64,000 nt of DNA, taken from positions 2,914,001-2,978,000 of the forward strand of contig NZ_CP019985.1 of NCBI RefSeq assembly GCF_002250115.1, read 5' to 3'. The notes under the pieces are model-generated. The model was not told the origin of the DNA, did no database searches, and saw only the letters and a list, made by a program, of their open reading frames with translations. Positions 28,508 to 37,577 of this stretch are shown here, piece after piece; the stretch's first letter is position 1, and each line of letters starts with the position of its first letter. This stretch comes from Shouchella clausii (GTDB taxonomy: Bacteria; Bacillota; Bacilli; Bacillales; Bacillaceae_D). The translations under genes were made by a program, and so were the position numbers.

Positions 28508-28909
28508 ATGGGTTTTCGTGAAACAATGAGCCGAATTTTCAGCACACGTACTGAAACCGGGGAAGAGCACCCAGTGAAAGAGTTGCAAACACGCTATTAT
28601 AAAACAACGAAAGACAAGGCTATGCGCACAATTGAACAAGTGCTTACACAACAAGGATTGACGATAAAGCGGAGCGAAGATGACAGAGGGGAAATTGTGG
28701 CACAAACGAAATCAGGGAAAAAACTACTGTTAGTTGCATCGATTATTACTGTAAAACCGTACCGGACCGCGGTCGATTTTTCTTGTGCAACGGAAACCGT
28801 GCTTCCAAGCGATTTTGGCTACAGCCGGAAATTTATTTTAGCTCTTTACCAAAAACTTGACCAGGAATTAACGTATGTCGGTTCAGCGCTAGGCCACGAG
28901 CTGCTGTAA
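28508..28909 (+). CDS. conserved-looking protein of unknown function
   Basis: 133 aa from the ATG at 28508, preceded by GGGGGAGAG; an earlier in-frame start at 28421 runs into the speD terminator and is rejected. It is a soluble alpha/beta protein with no signal peptide or membrane segment. Residues about 24-110 are the best-ordered part ([18 protein letters not shown] ... [13 protein letters not shown]). I do not recognise the family. It stands between speD and nrdR, where I recall no B. subtilis counterpart. Codon use resembles the neighbours, so it is probably a real native gene. Confidence 0.7.
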   Translation: MGFRETMSRIFSTRTETGEEHPVKELQTRYYKTTKDKAMRTIEQVLTQQGLTIKRSEDDRGEIVAQTKSGKKLLLVASIITVKPYRTAVDFSCATETVLPSDFGYSRKFILALYQKLDQELTYVGSALGHELL

Positions 28910-29003
28910 GAGGCTTGCCACAGGCGCCCTTTTTTTATATGATAGAAGAAACCAATCTCGTTTTGGTATTCACGTCCTTTGGGCACAGATGGAGATGATT
29001 GCA

Positions 29004-29459
29004 ATGCGCTGTCCCAAATGTCAGCATAACGGAACAAGAGTGCTCGATTCCAGGCCAAGTGATGAAAGCCGCTCAATCAAACGGAGGCGGGAGTGCGAAA
29101 AATGTTTGCAACGTTTTACCACCTATGAGACAGTGGAAGAACGGCCTCTTCTCATCATTAAAAAAGACGGTATGCGTGAGGAATTTAGCAGCGATAAAAT
29201 GCTGCGCGGTCTTGTGCGTGCCTGTGAGAAACGTCCCGTTCCCCTTGAAACGCTTGAAGAAATGGTATTGGACGTAGAGCGCACGCTTCGCAATGAAGGG
29301 AAACAAGAAGTGCGAAGCCAGGATGTGGGCGAACTCGTCATGGAACGGCTAGCGAAAATTGACGATGTGGCTTACGTTCGTTTTGCTTCTGTTTACAGAC
29401 AGTTTAAAGACATCAATGTATTTATAAAAGAATTGACTGAGTTAATGAATAAAAATTAA
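29004..29459 (+). CDS. nrdR: transcriptional repressor NrdR
   Basis: 151 aa from the ATG at 29004 ([17 protein letters not shown]). An ATG five codons earlier is possible, but GGAG is correctly spaced for 29004. It represses ribonucleotide reductase genes in response to ATP/dATP. N-terminal zinc ribbon (CPKC...CEKCLQRF) and C-terminal ATP-cone (about 48-138). Length matches B. subtilis NrdR (152 aa). It lies directly before dnaB, linking dNTP supply with replication initiation. Confidence 0.96.
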   Translation: MRCPKCQHNGTRVLDSRPSDESRSIKRRRECEKCLQRFTTYETVEERPLLIIKKDGMREEFSSDKMLRGLVRACEKRPVPLETLEEMVLDVERTLRNEGKQEVRSQDVGELVMERLAKIDDVAYVRFASVYRQFKDINVFIKELTELMNKN

Positions 29460-29462
29460 AAG

Positions 29463-29499
29463 GAGCTATAAACGCATGGAGCGTTTTAAGCTCTTTTTT
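29463..29499 (+). terminator. terminator between nrdR and dnaB
   Basis: GAGCTATAAACGC pairs with GCGTTTTAAGCTC with one mismatch around ATGGA, followed by six T. It ends 21 bp before the dnaB start, so dnaB expression may depend on readthrough or on a promoter overlapping this region. Confidence 0.75.
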
Positions 29500-29519
29500 A
29501 GCGAAAGGGGATAAGGGCC

Positions 29520-30962
29520 ATGCCTTGGCATTGGAAAGAAGTTCTTCCTGTAGACCAGTTCACAGTGCGGCTGGCCGGTTTTATCACAGACATGGATAGC
29601 CATGTACTTACCCTTTTGTATCAGCCTTTGATTGGCGCTGAAGCAGTTGGCCTGTACAATAGTTTGAGATCGCAGCTTCCTTCAGGGAAGTACCAAGGCG
29701 ATATCCATACTCACCATCAACTTAGCGTCCTCCTTGACTTGGGTTTGCCTAAGCTGCTCGAAGCGCGGAAAAAGTTAGAAGCGATTGATTTGCTCAGGAC
29801 ATACCGAAAAAAAACAGACGACGTCCGCTTTTTTATGTATGAATTACAGCCGCCAATGAAACCGCACCGTTTTTTCCGAGATGATGTTCTTAGCGTTTTT
29901 TTGTATAACAGGCTAGGCAAACAAGGATACCGAGCAGTAAGGGAACGCTTTGCTCTGCCCGAGTTGGACAGTAGCGAGTTTGAAGAAGTGACTGAATCCT
30001 TTTCTAGTGTATTTACCTCTTTAACTCATTCAGAAATGCAGCCAGCGTTAATGAACGAACAAGACGGTGCATTGAAAGGAGCAAATGGAGAGGCGCTAAT
30101 TGGCAAGGACAGCGATGGCCTTCGCTTTGATGATTTTGACGTTGAATTAATGAAACAAGCGTTGTCTAGCTTTATTGTTCCGCCAGAAGTGTTGACTGAT
30201 CGATTGATCGACTTGATCAAAAAACTAGCCTTTGTTTACCAAGTTGAGCCGTTAACAATGGCGAATTTAGTTGAGCAAGCTTCTCGAGGCGACATGTTGG
30301 ATGAAGACGACTTACGTAAAACGATCAAAGAGTGGTACCGCCTTGAAAATGGCACAAAACCGCCTGCGCTTGGTTTAAAAACACAGCCACAGTCGGCGCG
30401 AACGATGACGAAAGAGCCGGAAACAGAAGAAGAACGGTCGATCCAGTTTTACGAGCAAACACCGCCGATCACACTCTTGGAAATGCGCCAAGAAGGGGCA
30501 GCGGTTTCTCCAGCTGACGCCCGCTTGATTGAAGAACTCATCGTTGACTATAAATTGCATCCAGGTGTGGCGAACGTGCTGATTGATTATGTCCTATTCC
30601 AACATGATATGAAGCTTTCCCGCGGCTTTATGTTAAAAATTGCTGGCCATTGGAAGCGAAAAAAAGTAAAAACGGTGCCAGGCGCTATGGGGCTTGTGAA
30701 GGAAGACAAACAAAAACAGGCCAATGCATCGCCGCGGCAAACATATAAGCGAAATGCGCGCCAAGACAAACTACCAAAGTGGCTAATGGCTGAGCAAGAA
30801 AAGGGAAATAGTCAAGAAGGCAAACAAGCTGGCGGTGTGGATGAAGCGACTGAATCAAAAACAAGCGCAAGTCAAACAGAGTCAAAAAAACGGATTGCTG
30901 CATTAATGGAGGAACGAAAACGACTAAGGGAAAAAAAGGATGAGGGCGAATGGAACCAATAG
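29520..30962 (+). CDS. dnaB: replication initiation and membrane attachment protein DnaB
   Basis: 480 aa. In Bacillus this is a helicase co-loader acting with DnaD and DnaI at oriC; it is not the replicative helicase that bears the name DnaB in E. coli. It contains a winged-helix N-terminal region (about 1-150) and two DnaD/DnaB2-type helical modules (about 185-290 and 315-385), with a Lys/Glu-rich low-complexity C-terminus (about 400-480). B. subtilis DnaB is 472 aa. The stop overlaps the dnaI start by 13 bp, indicating coupling. Confidence 0.94.
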   Translation: MPWHWKEVLPVDQFTVRLAGFITDMDSHVLTLLYQPLIGAEAVGLYNSLRSQLPSGKYQGDIHTHHQLSVLLDLGLPKLLEARKKLEAIDLLRTYRKKTDDVRFFMYELQPPMKPHRFFRDDVLSVFLYNRLGKQGYRAVRERFALPELDSSEFEEVTESFSSVFTSLTHSEMQPALMNEQDGALKGANGEALIGKDSDGLRFDDFDVELMKQALSSFIVPPEVLTDRLIDLIKKLAFVYQVEPLTMANLVEQASRGDMLDEDDLRKTIKEWYRLENGTKPPALGLKTQPQSARTMTKEPETEEERSIQFYEQTPPITLLEMRQEGAAVSPADARLIEELIVDYKLHPGVANVLIDYVLFQHDMKLSRGFMLKIAGHWKRKKVKTVPGAMGLVKEDKQKQANASPRQTYKRNARQDKLPKWLMAEQEKGNSQEGKQAGGVDEATESKTSASQTESKKRIAALMEERKRLREKKDEGEWNQ

Positions 30963-31879
30963 AACAGGCGCTGAAAGCTTTTGACCAGGATGGGCGCCTG
31001 CAAAAACGGATTGAGCGCCAAAGGCAGGAGCTGCTAGATAGCGCGATTGTACAAGCCTTTTTGCAAGAGCATCCTGATGTAACCCGCTCGATGATCGACC
31101 GTGCCCTTAGCAAACTATACGAGTTTAAAAAGGAACGAGGGAACTGCCAAACTTGCCCTGGATTAGACCATTGTCCGAATATGATTAAAGGGTTTCAACC
31201 GGTGCTTTATACAGAAAGAGGCAGCATTGAGATTTCTTATAGCCGCTGCCAACTAAAACGGGAGCGAGAGGCGGAGCAAGCCAAACTACAGCTAATCCAG
31301 TCGCTTTATATTCCTAAAGATATCCTTAAAGCAACGTTTGACGATATGGAACAAAATGAGGAACGGGCAGAGGCGCTAAGTGAAGGGCTTGAATTTGCTT
31401 TATCTGCCAATCCAGGAGAAAAGGGCAAGGGCCTATACTTATACGGGAAATTTGGCGTAGGAAAGACCTATTTATTAGGGGCTATCGCAAATGAATTAAA
31501 AACAAAAAACATCCAATCCTATTTGATTTATACACCTGACTTCTTTAGGGAAATGAAGCAAGCCATTGGCGATGGGTCCTTTCAAGAAAAGCTGGAAGCT
31601 GTCCGAAAAGCCCCTGTTCTGATGCTAGATGACATTGGAGCGGAAACAACAACTGCTTGGACCCGTGACGAAGTTTTAGGCCCAATTCTTCAGTACAGAA
31701 TGGCTGAGAAACTGCCAACGTTGTTTACTTCAAATTACGATTACGATGAGTTAGAAGAGCAGCTTGCCTATTCGGAAAAAGGCGGGATCGAACGGCTAAA
31801 AGCAAAACGGATTATGGAAAGGATCAAACATTTTACCACATTCGTAGAAGTGGGCGGACAAAATCGGCGCAGTATGTAG
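30950..31879 (+). CDS. dnaI: primosomal helicase loader DnaI
   Basis: 309 aa. An AAA+ ATPase that loads the replicative helicase DnaC onto DNA. The N-terminal helicase-binding domain carries a Cys cluster (CQTCPGLDHCPNM at about 65-77). The C-terminal ATPase has Walker A YGKFGVGKTYLL near 165-176 and Walker B APVLMLDDIGAE near 221-232. Length is normal (B. subtilis 311 aa). It overlaps dnaB and ends inside a terminator stem. Confidence 0.96.
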   Translation: MEPIEQALKAFDQDGRLQKRIERQRQELLDSAIVQAFLQEHPDVTRSMIDRALSKLYEFKKERGNCQTCPGLDHCPNMIKGFQPVLYTERGSIEISYSRCQLKREREAEQAKLQLIQSLYIPKDILKATFDDMEQNEERAEALSEGLEFALSANPGEKGKGLYLYGKFGVGKTYLLGAIANELKTKNIQSYLIYTPDFFREMKQAIGDGSFQEKLEAVRKAPVLMLDDIGAETTTAWTRDEVLGPILQYRMAEKLPTLFTSNYDYDELEEQLAYSEKGGIERLKAKRIMERIKHFTTFVEVGGQNRRSM

Positions 31880-31890
31880 CGCCGATTTTT
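31861..31890 (+). terminator. terminator overlapping the dnaI stop
   Basis: AAATCGGCGC pairs with GCGCCGATTT around AGTATGTA; the TAG stop lies at the edge of the loop. A short T-run follows. Confidence 0.85.
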
Positions 31891-31893
31891 ATA

Positions 31894-31990
31894 TTGTCGA
31901 TTTTTCGACAACATCGTCTCAGGCGGGGAGATGCTGCTTGGCAAGCGAGTGGAATTACGGAAAGTATAGGGGTTCACGAGCGACGTATGT
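31894..31990 (+). repeat. probable diverged CAGACTG-family element
   Basis: Begins with a TTGTCGA/TCGACAA hairpin (31894-31911), as in the composite units at coaE and pheT. It continues with CTTGGCAAGCGAG and GGGGTTCACGAGC, which align with CTTGTCAGACGAG and GGGGTTCATGAGC of the full copies. The CAGACTG and CAGTCTG ends are not recognisable. Call rests on eye alignment. Confidence 0.4.
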
Positions 31991-32086
31991 AAGGTTTTAG
32001 AGCAATGCTTGCTCATTGGATGTTTAAGGATAACTATGGTACGATGTATAGAGAATACTAGATTACTTGTGCTTGGGGGTACAACA

Positions 32087-33199
32087 ATGAGCATAGATGC
32101 CATATTAGAACGGGCAGTAAACGGCGAGCGCATTTCGATGGCCGATGCCGTTAAGCTTTACGAGAGCGACGATCTCGATAAACTTGGCAAAGCAGCTGAT
32201 ACGATTATGAAAAAATGGCACCCTGAGCCAATAACGACATTTGTGATCGGTCGCAATGTGAACTACACGAACTTTTGCGATACATATTGTTCGTTTTGCG
32301 CCTTTTACCGACCGCCTAACCATAAAGATGGCTACGTTCTTGATGATGAAGTCATTTTTCAAAAAATCAAGGAAACACAAGACGTTGGCGGGACAGAAAT
32401 ATTAATGCAGGGCGGAACCAACCCTAACTTAAAGCTTGATTACTATACAAACTTGCTAAAAGGCATTAAAGAACGTTTTCCAGATATTTGGATGCATTCC
32501 TTTTCCCCTGCGGAAATCTGGAAAATCGCTGAAGTGATGGACATGTCGATTGAAGACGTGCTTCGGGAACTCCACAAAGCGGGGCTTGACAGTATGCCAG
32601 GCGGAGGCGCTGAAATTTTGACTGAAGAGACACGGATGCGTGTCAGCCGTTTAAAAGTGACGGCCGATCAGTGGCTTGATGCGATGAAGACAGCGAAAAA
32701 AGTCGGCATGTTTGGAACGGCAACAATGGTCATTGGCTTTGGTGAATCGTTTGAAGAACGGGCCTTGCATTTGCAGCGCGTTCGTGATGCCCAAGACGAA
32801 ACAGAATGTTTCACGGCTTTCATTTCTTGGCTGCTACAACCGGAAAATACAGGGTTGAGAAGGCTGAAAAAATTGACGCCAGAAGATTATTTGAAAAACG
32901 TAGCGATTTCAAGGATTTTCCTCGATAATATCGCCAATTTCCAATCTTCCTGGGTGACTATGGGGCCTGAGGTCGGCAAAAAATCGCTTCATTTTGGCTG
33001 TAACGATTTTGGTAGCACAATGATGGAAGAAAATGTTGTATCTGCTGCAAATACGACACACAAAGTCAATTCAAACTTGACGCTTAAATTGATTCGTGAA
33101 GCTGGAAAAATACCAGCCCAACGTAACACAAAATATGAGATATTAAGGACGTTTTCAGAAAACGAAAACGTTGAGAAAGACTTTATCATGCAAAATTGA
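32087..33199 (+). CDS. mqnC: radical SAM enzyme MqnC of the futalosine menaquinone pathway
   Basis: 370 aa from the ATG at 32087, preceded by TTGGGGG; a longer frame to 32009 lies in repeat-like DNA. It is the cyclic dehypoxanthinyl futalosine synthase, a step in the alternative route to menaquinone. The [4Fe-4S] motif is C64-x3-C68-x2-C71, followed by GGTEILMQGGTNP and SMPGGGAEILTEE, typical of the MqnC/MqnE group. It stands as a single gene between dnaI and ytxC with its own terminator. B. subtilis uses the classical men pathway and has no counterpart here. MqnE is the closest alternative, but the sequence fits MqnC better. Confidence 0.88.
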   Translation: MSIDAILERAVNGERISMADAVKLYESDDLDKLGKAADTIMKKWHPEPITTFVIGRNVNYTNFCDTYCSFCAFYRPPNHKDGYVLDDEVIFQKIKETQDVGGTEILMQGGTNPNLKLDYYTNLLKGIKERFPDIWMHSFSPAEIWKIAEVMDMSIEDVLRELHKAGLDSMPGGGAEILTEETRMRVSRLKVTADQWLDAMKTAKKVGMFGTATMVIGFGESFEERALHLQRVRDAQDETECFTAFISWLLQPENTGLRRLKKLTPEDYLKNVAISRIFLDNIANFQSSWVTMGPEVGKKSLHFGCNDFGSTMMEENVVSAANTTHKVNSNLTLKLIREAGKIPAQRNTKYEILRTFSENENVEKDFIMQN

Positions 33200-33206
33200 C
33201 CTGTTT

Positions 33207-33233
33207 GCTCCGGAGCCACTCCGGAGCTTTTTT
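33207..33233 (+). terminator. terminator after mqnC
   Basis: GCTCCGGAG pairs perfectly with CTCCGGAGC around CCA, followed by six T. The mqnC stop is 8 bp upstream. Confidence 0.95.
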
Positions 33234-33339
33234 GCATGCAACTAGCATGTTTTTGTGCCACCAACATAAATTGATAATAAGCCTGTCTGGCTTCTAGTGA
33301 GCTTTAGGTAAGGTTTTGATATGTTAGGGGGAGTCATGC

Positions 33340-34188
33340 GTGATTGCCATTCATTTTGAAGAGCGCGGCAACTGCTCGCGCCTGTTTGATGAATTGAGGG
33401 GCTATATGGCAACCTATGAGCCATATGGTTTTGGCGGGGCAGTGGAAAAAAACAGTGAAGCGACGATCACCGTCCGTTATGAAAACAAAGACGTCGATTT
33501 TTATGAGTCGTTCCATCCTTTTTTGGCCTCGATCTTTGCAGAATATGTCATAGAAACAAAGGAAGATGAATGGTTAATGGACATTGCTGAGAACCTTTTT
33601 TATTTTACCGACGAAGAGGAAAAGCAGCAAATTGTCGCCATTGCCCAAGCCATTCTTCAAGGGGATCGGAATGATATCCCATCTGTTAAGCCGCATTTTG
33701 ATAGACGTGCATTTCTATATGACGCCTTCGCCTCACACCTCAACCCGGATACGACATTTTATTACGAACCATTTCTGACATTCCGGCTAAAAGAATATGG
33801 AGAAATGTTAATTGATTGTATCGAGCTTGCCATTGACGAATATTTAATGGAACAAGATTACCAGGCAATGGTTGAAAATTTGCGCCATTATATCCGTATC
33901 ACACCTGCACGGTTGCCAATGATCTACCTCGTTCACAAGGACATGTTTACGTTTTATGATGAACATTTCCGGGAGTTGACTGCTGAAGAAATGGCTTATT
34001 ATTTAAAGCAAGAGCTTGTATTTGAAACAGGTCTTGATTTTTCTGAAATGGTCATTAGCCCGCTCGTTAGCATGGCGCCAGGACATGTCCATGTATTTAC
34101 TGACGAACCAGACCATGGCGTCATTTTAACGATTCAAGCGATCTTTCAAGAACGGCTGACGATTTTCCCTTTGCAAGAACGCCATTAA
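33340..34188 (+). CDS. ytxC: putative sporulation protein YtxC
   Basis: 282 aa, GTG start after TAGGGGGAG. A soluble, acidic, mostly helical protein without a signal peptide. The central part (about 125-200: RRAFLYDAFASHL ... EYLMEQDYQAMVENLRHYI) fits the YtxC family, which is found in spore formers. B. subtilis ytxC also lies between dnaI and thrS. Its molecular role is unknown. Confidence 0.85.
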   Translation: MIAIHFEERGNCSRLFDELRGYMATYEPYGFGGAVEKNSEATITVRYENKDVDFYESFHPFLASIFAEYVIETKEDEWLMDIAENLFYFTDEEEKQQIVAIAQAILQGDRNDIPSVKPHFDRRAFLYDAFASHLNPDTTFYYEPFLTFRLKEYGEMLIDCIELAIDEYLMEQDYQAMVENLRHYIRITPARLPMIYLVHKDMFTFYDEHFRELTAEEMAYYLKQELVFETGLDFSEMVISPLVSMAPGHVHVFTDEPDHGVILTIQAIFQERLTIFPLQERH

Positions 34189-34207
34189 ACGATTACAACG
34201 AACAAGC

Positions 34208-34237
34208 TTGCATTTTTGGCTTTGTTTTTTGTATAAT
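34208..34237 (+). promoter_or_regulatory. sigma-A promoter for thrS
   Basis: TTGCAT at 34208-34213, 18-bp spacer, TATAAT at 34232-34237. The transcript would start just before the T-box leader. Confidence 0.75.
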
Positions 34238-34244
34238 GGCTGTA

Positions 34245-34469
34245 TGAAAAGTGATGAGAAGGACACCGCATTCAAGTAAGGCGTTTTTTAGAGAATGGGG
34301 CATTGGCTGGGACCCCTAAACGCGACTCGATTGTGACCACCTTTGAACTGCCCTGGGGAATCACAGTATCCAGTGCCGGCCCGCAGCCGTTATCTGTATG
34401 TAGAGCATGTAAGTAGGGTGGAACCACGAAACCACACTCGTCCCTTCGACTAAGGGACGAGTGTTTTTT
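34245..34469 (+). promoter_or_regulatory. T-box riboswitch leader of thrS
   Basis: The conserved T-box AGGGTGGAACCACG lies at 34415-34428. It is followed by an intrinsic terminator, CACTCGTCCC with its complement and T-run (34435-34469). Binding of uncharged tRNA-Thr to the leader would favour the antiterminator. A Thr codon ACC followed by A at 34336-34338 is the likely specifier, chosen by position and not by folding. Confidence 0.93.
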
Positions 34470-34495
34470 ATTTTAATGCGAAAGGAAGATCAACT

Positions 34496-36427
34496 ATGAC
34501 GGACAAACGGATGTTTACGTTTCCTGATGGAACAGTAAAATCATTTCCAATTGAAACGAACACTGAAGCGATTGCTGCTTCTATTAGCCCAGGATTAAAG
34601 AAAAAAGCATTGGCTGGAAAACTAAACGGGACACTGTATGATTTGAAAACGCCACTCCCTGAAGATGGAAATATTGAAATTGTCACCGCGGGATCAGACG
34701 AAGGATTAGACATCATGAGGCACAGTACAGCCCATGTGCTTGCCCAAGCAGTCAAGCGATTGTTTCCAGGTGTTAAGTTAGGTGTCGGACCCGTCATTGA
34801 GGACGGCTTTTACTATGACATCGATGCCGACGAATCGATTACGGCAGAAGACTTGCCACGGATCGAAAAGGAAATGAAAAAAATCATTGGCGAAAATTTA
34901 GAGATCATACGCGAAGAAGTGAGCCGTGACGAAGCGATTGCCCGTTTTAAAGAAATCAATGATCCTTATAAACTAGAGTTGATTGAAGCGATTCCAGCTG
35001 GAGAAACGGTCACGATTTACAAACAAGGCGAATTTTTTGATCTGTGTCGTGGCGTCCATGTGCCATCGACGAATAAAATCAAGGAGTTTAAGTTACTGTC
35101 CACCGCAGGAGCTTACTGGCGCGGCGACGCAAAAAACAAAATGTTGCAGCGTATTTACGGAACGGCATTTTTTAACAAAGATGAACTAAACGAACATTTG
35201 CGTTTGCTCGAAGAAGCAAAAGAACGGGATCACCGCAAACTTGGCAAGGAACTCGGCATTTTTGCGCTTTCACCTAAAGTAGGACAAGGCTTGCCTTTAT
35301 GGCTGCCAAAAGGAGCAACAATCCGCCGTATCATCGAGCGCTACATTGTCGATAAAGAGGAGCGCCTTGGTTATCAGCATGTTTATACGCCGATCCTTGC
35401 TTCCTCTGAGCTCTACAAAACATCTGGGCACTGGGACCATTATCAAGACGATATGTTCCCGCCGATGGAAATGGATAATGAAACGCTTGTGTTACGGCCG
35501 ATGAACTGCCCTCATCATATGATGGTATATAAGCAAGACATGCGCAGTTACCGGCAATTGCCGCTAAGAATTGCCGAACTTGGCATGATGCACCGTTACG
35601 AAATGTCAGGCGCCGTATCAGGACTCCAGCGTGTTCGGGGAATGACGTTAAACGATGCCCACATTTTCTGCCGCCCTGACCAAATTAAAGATGAATTCGT
35701 TCGCGTCGTACGTCTTATCCAAGAAGTGTACAATGATTTTGGCTTAAACGACTATAAATTTCGGCTGTCGTACCGTGATCCAGAAGACAAGGAAAAATAT
35801 TTCGATGATGATGACATGTGGAACAAAGCGCAAGCGATGCTCAAAGAAGCAATGGATACGTTAGGGTCGCCATACTATGAGGCAATTGGTGAAGCTGCTT
35901 TTTACGGGCCAAAATTGGATGTGCAAGTGAAAACGGCCCTTGGCAAAGAAGAGACGCTCTCGACTGTGCAGCTTGATTTTCTCCTTCCTGAGCGCTTTGA
36001 TTTAACCTATGTCGGCGAAGACGGAAAGCTGCACCGCCCCGTTGTCGTTCACCGTGGCGTTGTCTCAACGATGGAACGATTCGTTGCTTTCTTGTTAGAA
36101 GAATACAAAGGCGCGCTGCCAACTTGGCTTGCGCCTGTCCAAGTGCAAGTGATTCCTGTTTCTAATGAAGTCCACTTGGATTACGCTAAACGTGTCATTG
36201 AGCAATTGCAGCAGGCAGGTGTCCGTGTCGAGATCGACGACCGTGACGAAAAACTTGGCTATAAAATTCGTGAAGCGCAAATCCAAAAGATCCCTTATAT
36301 GCTCGTTCTTGGCGACAAGGAAGTGGCTGCTGAAGCAGTCAATGTCCGTAAATACGGAGAGCAAGCTTCTTCTTCACAACCGCTCTCTGCCTTTGTCGAC
36401 GAGATTGCCAAAGAAGCGAGAAAATAA
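34496..36427 (+). CDS. thrS: threonyl-tRNA synthetase
   Basis: 643 aa, ATG after AAAGGAAG. It charges tRNA-Thr. Domains: TGS (about 1-63), editing domain (about 65-235) with the zinc-like HSTAH motif, class II catalytic core (about 240-535) with motif 2 [19 protein letters not shown] and DAHIFC, anticodon-binding domain (about 540-640). Length equals B. subtilis ThrS (643 aa). Controlled by the T-box directly upstream and closed by its own terminator. Confidence 0.98.
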   Translation: MTDKRMFTFPDGTVKSFPIETNTEAIAASISPGLKKKALAGKLNGTLYDLKTPLPEDGNIEIVTAGSDEGLDIMRHSTAHVLAQAVKRLFPGVKLGVGPVIEDGFYYDIDADESITAEDLPRIEKEMKKIIGENLEIIREEVSRDEAIARFKEINDPYKLELIEAIPAGETVTIYKQGEFFDLCRGVHVPSTNKIKEFKLLSTAGAYWRGDAKNKMLQRIYGTAFFNKDELNEHLRLLEEAKERDHRKLGKELGIFALSPKVGQGLPLWLPKGATIRRIIERYIVDKEERLGYQHVYTPILASSELYKTSGHWDHYQDDMFPPMEMDNETLVLRPMNCPHHMMVYKQDMRSYRQLPLRIAELGMMHRYEMSGAVSGLQRVRGMTLNDAHIFCRPDQIKDEFVRVVRLIQEVYNDFGLNDYKFRLSYRDPEDKEKYFDDDDMWNKAQAMLKEAMDTLGSPYYEAIGEAAFYGPKLDVQVKTALGKEETLSTVQLDFLLPERFDLTYVGEDGKLHRPVVVHRGVVSTMERFVAFLLEEYKGALPTWLAPVQVQVIPVSNEVHLDYAKRVIEQLQQAGVRVEIDDRDEKLGYKIREAQIQKIPYMLVLGDKEVAAEAVNVRKYGEQASSSQPLSAFVDEIAKEARK

Positions 36428-36437
36428 AGGCTACATC

Positions 36438-36478
36438 AACGTTCCAGCTACGTCAAACCGTGGCTGGAACGTTTATTT
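36438..36478 (+). terminator. terminator after thrS
   Basis: AACGTTCCAGC pairs perfectly with GCTGGAACGTT around a 14-nt loop, followed by TATTT. Confidence 0.88.
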
Positions 36479-36576
36479 CAATTTGGTTACATTGCTTTGA
36501 AAGGCGCACATGCCTATGAATTTATGCTAAGCTAGTGGAGAATTTTTAGATTTGTATGAAATGGAGGAATGGCAGT

Positions 36577-37575
36577 TTGCATACAGAAGCTTTGAAATGG
36601 GGCATTTTAGGGACAGCTTCAATTGCAAAACGAGCAATTATCCCTGGAATCGCTGCATCCGAAAGCGGCGAAGTGGTAGCAATCGCGAGCCGTTCACTTG
36701 GAAAAGCGCAGGCATTTGCGGCTGAGCATGACATTAAAACAGCGTACGGTTCTTATGAGGAGTTATTGGCAGATGAGGAAATTGAAGCCGTTTACATTCC
36801 GTTGCCGAATCACTTGCATAAGGAGTGGGTCATAAAAGCTGCCGAAGCCGGAAAGCATGTCCTGTGCGAAAAGCCGATTGCTTTACATGCAGAGGAAGCC
36901 CAGGAAATGAAAGAGGCATGCGAGCAGCATCGCGTAGTCCTCGCTGAAGCTTTTATGTACCGTTACCAAACACGGTACAAAGACATATTAGCCCATATCG
37001 ATAATGGCGACATTGGCGAAATTCGCGGCATTCGTGCAGTATTTACGTTCAATAATGCAAGCGCTTTCGATAATTTCCGTATGAAACGAGCATATGGTGG
37101 CGGCGGCCTTTATGACGTCGGCGTCTATCCACTCTCATTAGCGCGGTTGGTCTTTGGCGAGGAACCCGAAGCAGTGACGGTGCATAGCTTTATGCCTGAT
37201 TCCCATGACCAAGTCGATATGGTAGCAGCAGGATTAGTCGAATTTTCGAATGGCCGCTACCTGACATTTGATTGTGGAATGTGGGCCGCATTTCGTGATG
37301 AAGCCGAAATTATTGGTACAGAAGGTCGGATCACCATCCCAACTGCTTTTACAAATGAAGCGAATGGATATGATTTGTATACGAACGATGGCCACACTCA
37401 TTTCAGTGGCAATCCAGTGGATCACTATGCTTTGCAGGCAGATGCGTTTGCGGCAACAGTCCGCAACGAAAAGCCGTTGCCTTTTTCAGCAGAAGATGCT
37501 GTGTTAAACATGAAAGTGCTAGACGCATGCTTGAAGTCACAACTTGAACGAAAACGAATAGAAGTGGAGCGGTGA
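36577..37575 (+). CDS. Gfo/Idh/MocA-family sugar oxidoreductase
   Basis: 332 aa from the TTG at 36577, nine bases after GGAGG; the ATG at 36556 precedes that site. N-terminal Rossmann domain with GILGTASIAKRAIIPG, then the family motif GKHVLCEKPIAL (catalytic Lys of EKP). The C-terminal GFO domain carries GGGGLYDVGVYPLSLARLVFG. These enzymes use NAD(P) to oxidise or reduce sugars or inositols; the substrate cannot be read from sequence. The next gene, an aldo/keto reductase, starts 2 bp after its stop, so they form a two-gene unit. Confidence 0.9.
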   Translation: MHTEALKWGILGTASIAKRAIIPGIAASESGEVVAIASRSLGKAQAFAAEHDIKTAYGSYEELLADEEIEAVYIPLPNHLHKEWVIKAAEAGKHVLCEKPIALHAEEAQEMKEACEQHRVVLAEAFMYRYQTRYKDILAHIDNGDIGEIRGIRAVFTFNNASAFDNFRMKRAYGGGGLYDVGVYPLSLARLVFGEEPEAVTVHSFMPDSHDQVDMVAAGLVEFSNGRYLTFDCGMWAAFRDEAEIIGTEGRITIPTAFTNEANGYDLYTNDGHTHFSGNPVDHYALQADAFAATVRNEKPLPFSAEDAVLNMKVLDACLKSQLERKRIEVER

Positions 37576-37577
37576 CA

